From Gloeopeniophorella convolvens (Eukaryota > Basidiomycota > Agaricomycetes > Russulales): DNA of 64,000 bases. A program made the position numbers and the translations under genes. Shown in pieces: positions 60,091 through 64,000 of this stretch. The stretch spans positions 1-64,000 of the forward strand of contig WTXD01000013.1 in assembly GCA_022496205.1 (NCBI GenBank), read 5' to 3'. Each line of letters opens with the position of its first letter. Position 1 is the first letter of the stretch. The notes beneath the pieces were generated by a model that was given only the letters and a program-made list of their open reading frames with translations, was not told where the DNA came from and searched no databases.

Positions 60091-62283
60091 ATGAGCAGAC
60101 TCCAGCAAAACAGAGCGCAGGTCGCGTCTCGCACAGCCTTCGACCTCCTCAGCGTCGACTCGGGAGATGAGTCGGAGGAGGAGGAGGTTGTCGAGCAGGA
60201 GCAGCAAGAGCAGACTCCTGTCGCGTACGTAGAGCCCCCATCTCACCTTCCCCTGGTTCCTCACTCCGCACCGCCAGCGACACACCATCCAAGCCGTCCA
60301 AGTCGGCTCTCAAAAAGGCTGCAAAAGCTGCGCGTCAAGAAAAGAAGCAGCAGAAACGCGCGTCGAGTCTCTCCGGAGGTGACACGTCTGACCACCCGGT
60401 CCAGGCGCCGACTCTACCTCTCACACCCCCTCCAGAGCCCGAGGCTAGGCTGCCTCCTGCCTCGACGGCCAATTCCGTAAATCCCCCACCGCCGGTGGGG
60501 GCCCCAAAGGTTTCGCCTCCCAAGGTGGTAGTGGAGCCTGCGCCTGCGAAGGCACCTTCCCAGGCAGCCAACGGTCTTTCCGTTAAACTTGATGAGGTTG
60601 CATCACAGTCAACTTCTCCCGAAGAGACCTTGGCTCCTCCGCCCGTTCCCCAACGCGAACGACCAACCATGGTAGACGCGCTTCCCCCGTCGTCACCACC
60701 ACCAACGTCGTCGACCAAGGCGTCGCGTGCCGGCGCGTCTAAGAACAAGAAGGCCTCCGGTGGCGAAGTCACCATTGCTGCTCCCGAAAAACCTCCAGCG
60801 GAGTCGGAGGCCGACAAATCAGCAACCAAGAAGGGACACAATGTCCTCGTCCGCACTCTATGGACCTTTATCATGATTGGCGGTTTCCTAGGTCGGTTCT
60901 GACCGTATTGTCCGATGAATCAAGTTCTTACGCGCTTATGTTAGGCTGCCTGTTGATGGGACACATTTGCATGATTATCCTCGTCATGTTCTGCCAAACG
61001 CTCGTGTACCGTGAGGTTACCCAGCTGTTCACTCTCACAGGCTCCAGGCCCCGCAAGGACGAGGGTAAGGACCCCTGGAGCAAGACTCTGAACTGGTACT
61101 TCTTTGCTGTGGCCAATTATTTCCTCTACGGCGAGAGCATCATCTACTACTTCAAGGTATGCTTCACGCCGCTCAAGTCATAACCTCTATGCTCACTCTC
61201 GAGATCTCAGCATGTCGTCTTCGCGGATGCCAACTTCCTGCCGTTCGCTGCGAACCACCGCATCATTAGCTTTACGCTCTACACGATCGGTTTCGTCGGC
61301 TTCGTGATGTCGCTCAGGAAAGGCCATCTCAAGCAGCAGTTCGGCCTGTTCTGCTGGGTGCACATGACCCTCCTGCTTATCGTGGTCTCAAGGTGGGCTT
61401 CCTCCCTGTGCCGCCGCCGGGCCGCCCGCTCACCCCCGCCCGCAGTCACTTCATCATGAACAACATCCTCGAGGGCCTAATCTGGTTCTGGGTGCCCGCG
61501 TCGCTGGTCATCTGCAACGACGTGTTCGCATACGTTTGCGGGATCACGATGGGCCGCACGCCGCTCATCAAGCTCTCGCCAAAGAAAACGGTCGAGGGCT
61601 TCGTCGGCGCGTTCCTGTGTACGATTGTGTTCGCCGTCGCGTGGGGCACGTTCTTCAGCAAGTACAACTACATGATCTGCCCCGTGCATGACCTCGGCGT
61701 CAACGCGTGGAGCGACATCCGCTGCGTGCCGAACCCCGTCTTCGTCTGGCGCGACTGGACCATCTGGAAGCCCGTCGCCGCGTTTCTCTCCACCATCGTG
61801 CGTCCCCTCGCATCTACCCTAGCGCATCGCACCCACTGACCGGCCCGCTCCGCAGCTCCCGGGCGAGATCCACACGATCTCGTACACGCCGTACCAGATC
61901 CACCTGTTCTTCATGGCGTGCTTCGCGTCGCTCGTTGCGCCCTTCGGCGGCTTCTTTGCGTCAGGCTTCAAGCGCGCGTTCGACATCAAGGACTTCGGCG
62001 ACAGCATCCCCGGTCACGGCGGCATGACTGACCGCATGGACTGCCAGTGCGTTCCCAGCCACACTCACACTCACCCTGGTGACCGGTTCTGACTGATTTT
62101 GGCGGGCGCAGGTTCCTGATGGGCGTGTTCGTCTATGTGTATCACAGCAGCTTTATCCGCGAGCACCACGTCACCGTCGGCTCCGTACTGCAGACGATCG
62201 TCAGCGGCCTGACGACCGAGGAGCAGCTCGAGCTGATCGGCGACCTGCGACACTATCTCCGCGGGCAGGGCATCACTATCTAA
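60091..62283 (+). CDS. CDS1: CDP-diacylglycerol synthase (phosphatidate cytidylyltransferase)
   Basis: This makes CDP-diacylglycerol from phosphatidate and CTP in the ER membrane, the precursor of PI, PS and cardiolipin. Seven exons (60091-60224, 60278-60891, 60945-61156, 61211-61392, 61446-61797, 61856-62046, 62112-62283) sum to 1857 nt, 618 residues. Membrane helices are evident ([83 protein letters not shown]). The family signature is [20 protein letters not shown] with [13 protein letters not shown]. The N-terminal extension of about 260 residues is acidic, then Lys-rich ([19 protein letters not shown]), then Pro/Ser-rich; yeast Cds1 is about 160 residues shorter. An alternative start is the ATG at 60669 ([12 protein letters not shown]), which would leave a more usual N-terminus. 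Confidence 0.93.
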
Positions 62284-62656
62284 TGAGCCGTCGTACCAGT
62301 GCTGCGAGAGCGCCGCTGGCTATACGACACTGCACCGTTTTCTCAGACCCGTTGACTCTGATAGTTTGGGCGTTTCTTGCTCTCGGTTCTTTATGCATGT
62401 ACGCGCTACGAAAAGCCTATATAATAACTATATTCATCACGCACGCAGCTCCACTCATGACCATACCCCCGACTCGGCATGCACCAGTTCTGATCTGTGA
62501 CCCAATGATAGTTCCTGCTTTTGATATTGATCTGCATCACACGTCACACGATGTGTGGGCTTAAGATTTTTATTTGGGGAGTGCATGTGTGTGCAATACA
62601 AGCATGATCATAGACCACAGTAAAGAGAAGACGAGGGGGTTGAGAGTATGCGGTAT
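62284..62656. other. Convergent 3' intergenic region
   Basis: This lies between the stop codons of the CDP-DAG synthase and uS12 genes. It is AT-richer than its neighbours and has no gene that I can see. Confidence 0.5.
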
Positions 62657-63373
62657 TTATGAGCGGGGCTTCTCCTGCACAGACAGGGCGCCGAGTCGGG
62701 TCAGTGGGCGGGGGGTGGGCGCGGGTATCGGGAGAGCACGGACCTTCTTCTCTTTCCAGAGGGCAAGCAGACCCACACCAGAGACCTTCACCACTTTGAA
62801 GCGCACACCGGGAATATCACCCTTGGCCTTACCGCGGCGACCGAAACCGGAGATGAGGACCTCGTCGTTCTCATCGACAAAGTTGAGGCAACCGTCGTTC
62901 TATCAAACAAAACAATCACACGCTTGAGCAAGCGTGTATGCGGGAATAGCAAGAGCGAGCACGCACGGGCACGAAGGCGGTGACCTTCTTGCCGTTTTTG
63001 ATGAGCTGCACACGCACGCACTTGCGGATGGCAGAGTTGGGCTGCTTCGCCTCGACACCGACCTTCTCGAGGACGATGCCCTTGGCGTGTGAGGAACCTC
63101 CTGTGGGGGAGGTCTTGTAGAAGTTGCCGAGGGCACGCTTCTTGTACGACTTGTCCGCCTACACACCCAAGCAGCACACCGCCACCCGTCAGCACGCCTG
63201 TGCGCGGAGGGGCGATGGCGAGGCAGATAAGACGCACCCAGCGGTTGTCCCGACGGGTGTTCCTGAGCTTGCGCGCTGCTTGCAATCCGCGGGGTTTGTT
63301 GGCTACGCAGCGCCGCGGCACAGAGTCAGCATCGGTGCGGGAGGCGGCGGGGTGGGAGGGACGTACAGCCCAT
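62657..63373 (-). CDS. RPS23: 40S ribosomal protein uS12 (Rps23)
   Basis: uS12 is a decoding-centre protein of the small ribosomal subunit. Five exons (63367-63373, 63238-63302, 62967-63158, 62744-62899, 62657-62674) sum to 438 nt, 145 residues, the family's normal length. The joined N-terminus reads [20 protein letters not shown], then [19 protein letters not shown]. The universally conserved loop is [20 protein letters not shown] followed by [18 protein letters not shown], including the QPNSA proline that is hydroxylated in eukaryotes. The last exon adds only EKPRS. If the final intron is read through, a false 24-residue insertion appears. The 7-nt first exon and 18-nt last exon are likely to be missed by gene finders. 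Confidence 0.95.
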
Positions 63374-63890
63374 TCTTGAAGAGGATGTCGGTCGTTACAC
63401 GATTCGATGGGCAGTGGACGATGGCGCGTGCGAGCGGCAGAAACCTTGTCGCCACAACTGTTACAGTTCCTTCCCACAGTCCGTGACGCGGGTGTGACGC
63501 GGGTGATGCGCGACTTGCCCGGAGAGCCAACTCCGAGCTGGCGAGCACGTGCTACGCGCGGCGTGCCTGGCGCGCTATCTGGATTCGCGCGGTGTGCCTT
63601 CGGTGGATCACGCTGATGACTCGCCCAGCCAGCGGTCTTCCAGCTGTACTTCTCAGCCACAAATACCCACCGTCTGCATCTTGCCCTCTTTGGCCGCCTC
63701 GCTAACACAGCTAGTCTGCTCTGCTCTCTCACCCCCGCCGCGGCCCGCGTGCATTGTGTGAACCGTCCCCGATGCGTCCGCGAGTCTCCCATGGGGGTCG
63801 CGCTGCCCCCAGTGTGTGTGTGCATTAACGTCCCCTGCGCCGGGCTTATCTCTACGCTCCCTGTGCGCACTGTCTGCGTCCTGAACTGCG
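63374..63890. promoter_or_regulatory. Divergent promoter of uS12 and the hydrolase gene
   Basis: This is a 517-base shared upstream region. Pyrimidine-rich tracts on the plus strand at 63680-63750 could mark transcription starts. I see no defined factor site that I would stand behind. Confidence 0.4.
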
Positions 63891-64000
63891 ATGGCGAACG
63901 AACCCCCCACCCAGTACTACGAGCACGGCCGCTTCCGCGTCGCAGGCGGCGTCCTGCCCAACGCGGTCACCGCCTACCGCACCTACGGCTCCCCGAACAA
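63891..64000 (+). CDS. Start of an alpha/beta-hydrolase, homoserine O-acetyltransferase-like (runs off the window)
   Basis: The frame opens with ATG at 63891 and reads MANEPPTQYYEHGRFRVAGG, then VLPNAVTAYRTYGSPNN, open to the window edge. The pattern 'F-x-V-x-G-G-x-L-P-x-A-x-x-x-Y-x-T-Y-G' is the conserved beginning of MetX/homoserine acetyltransferase-related hydrolases of fungi. Only 36 codons are visible, so the catalytic triad cannot be checked; acetyltransferase and plain hydrolase activities are both possible. Confidence 0.6.
   Translation, partial: MANEPPTQYYEHGRFRVAGGVLPNAVTAYRTYGSPN

Noticed and set aside
59779..60480. A 233-codon frame running into CDS1
   Set aside because: Sequence before the ATG at 60091 has no coding character, and the frame leaves the CDS1 frame at the first intron.

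Overview
The window is a piece of a filamentous basidiomycete nuclear genome, most likely an Agaricomycete (Polyporales-like, an inference). The grounds are GC-rich coding sequence, dense introns of about 48-65 nt with GT(R)NGT donors and CTRAY-like branch sites, closely packed genes on both strands, and lineage markers such as the DASH subunit DAD4 and basidiomycete-style G-alpha and Cps1-like glycosyltransferases. About 20 genes can be modelled. For most of them I joined the exons by eye and checked that the summed length is a multiple of three.

Left end (1-8.7 kb) is repeat- and relic-rich. It has GC-rich diverged direct repeats (295-540), an AT-rich GATATC-type short-period repeat (1612-1800), and a tandem segmental duplication (about 1.85 kb unit) carrying two intact GNAT acetyltransferase genes. 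A truncated gene piece sits at the duplication junction, a decayed WD40 gene follows, and an old third copy of the duplicated flank lies next to the first housekeeping gene.

From 8.7 to 22.8 kb the order is: proteasome alpha subunit PRE9 (+), CTR copper transporter (-), GT32-like glycosyltransferase (+), SDH5 (-), a conserved-looking unknown (-), GARP subunit VPS53 (+), mitochondrial ribosomal protein bL17m (-), and a single-pass membrane protein (-). A 3.8 kb stretch without a convincing gene follows, then a secreted histidine acid phosphatase (+, 26.6-28.8 kb), an Hsp110/Sse1 chaperone (-), a Cps1/hyaluronan-synthase-like GT2 (-), an ariadne RBR ubiquitin ligase (-), cytosolic lysyl-tRNA synthetase (+), SEA4/Mio (-), DAD4 (+), a second single-pass membrane protein (+), a 2.4 kb gene-poor gap, aminopeptidase P with a long N-terminal extension (+), NOG1 (-), a divergent G-alpha (-), CDP-diacylglycerol synthase with a long N-terminal extension (+), ribosomal protein uS12 (-) and the first codons of an alpha/beta-hydrolase (+).

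The genes do not form a pathway cluster; they are mostly unrelated housekeeping genes arranged as divergent or convergent pairs (CTR/GT32, unknown/VPS53, RBR/KRS1, SEA4/DAD4, G-alpha/CDS1, uS12/hydrolase are divergent). No mobile element with a recognisable transposase, no CRISPR, and no tRNA or rRNA gene was seen. The most unusual observations are gene-structural: a run of 3-, 16-, 27- and 15-nt exons at the start of PRE9, a 9-nt exon that completes switch II of the G-alpha gene and is followed by a GC-AG intron, four inferred GC-AG introns overall, and the tandem GNAT duplication.
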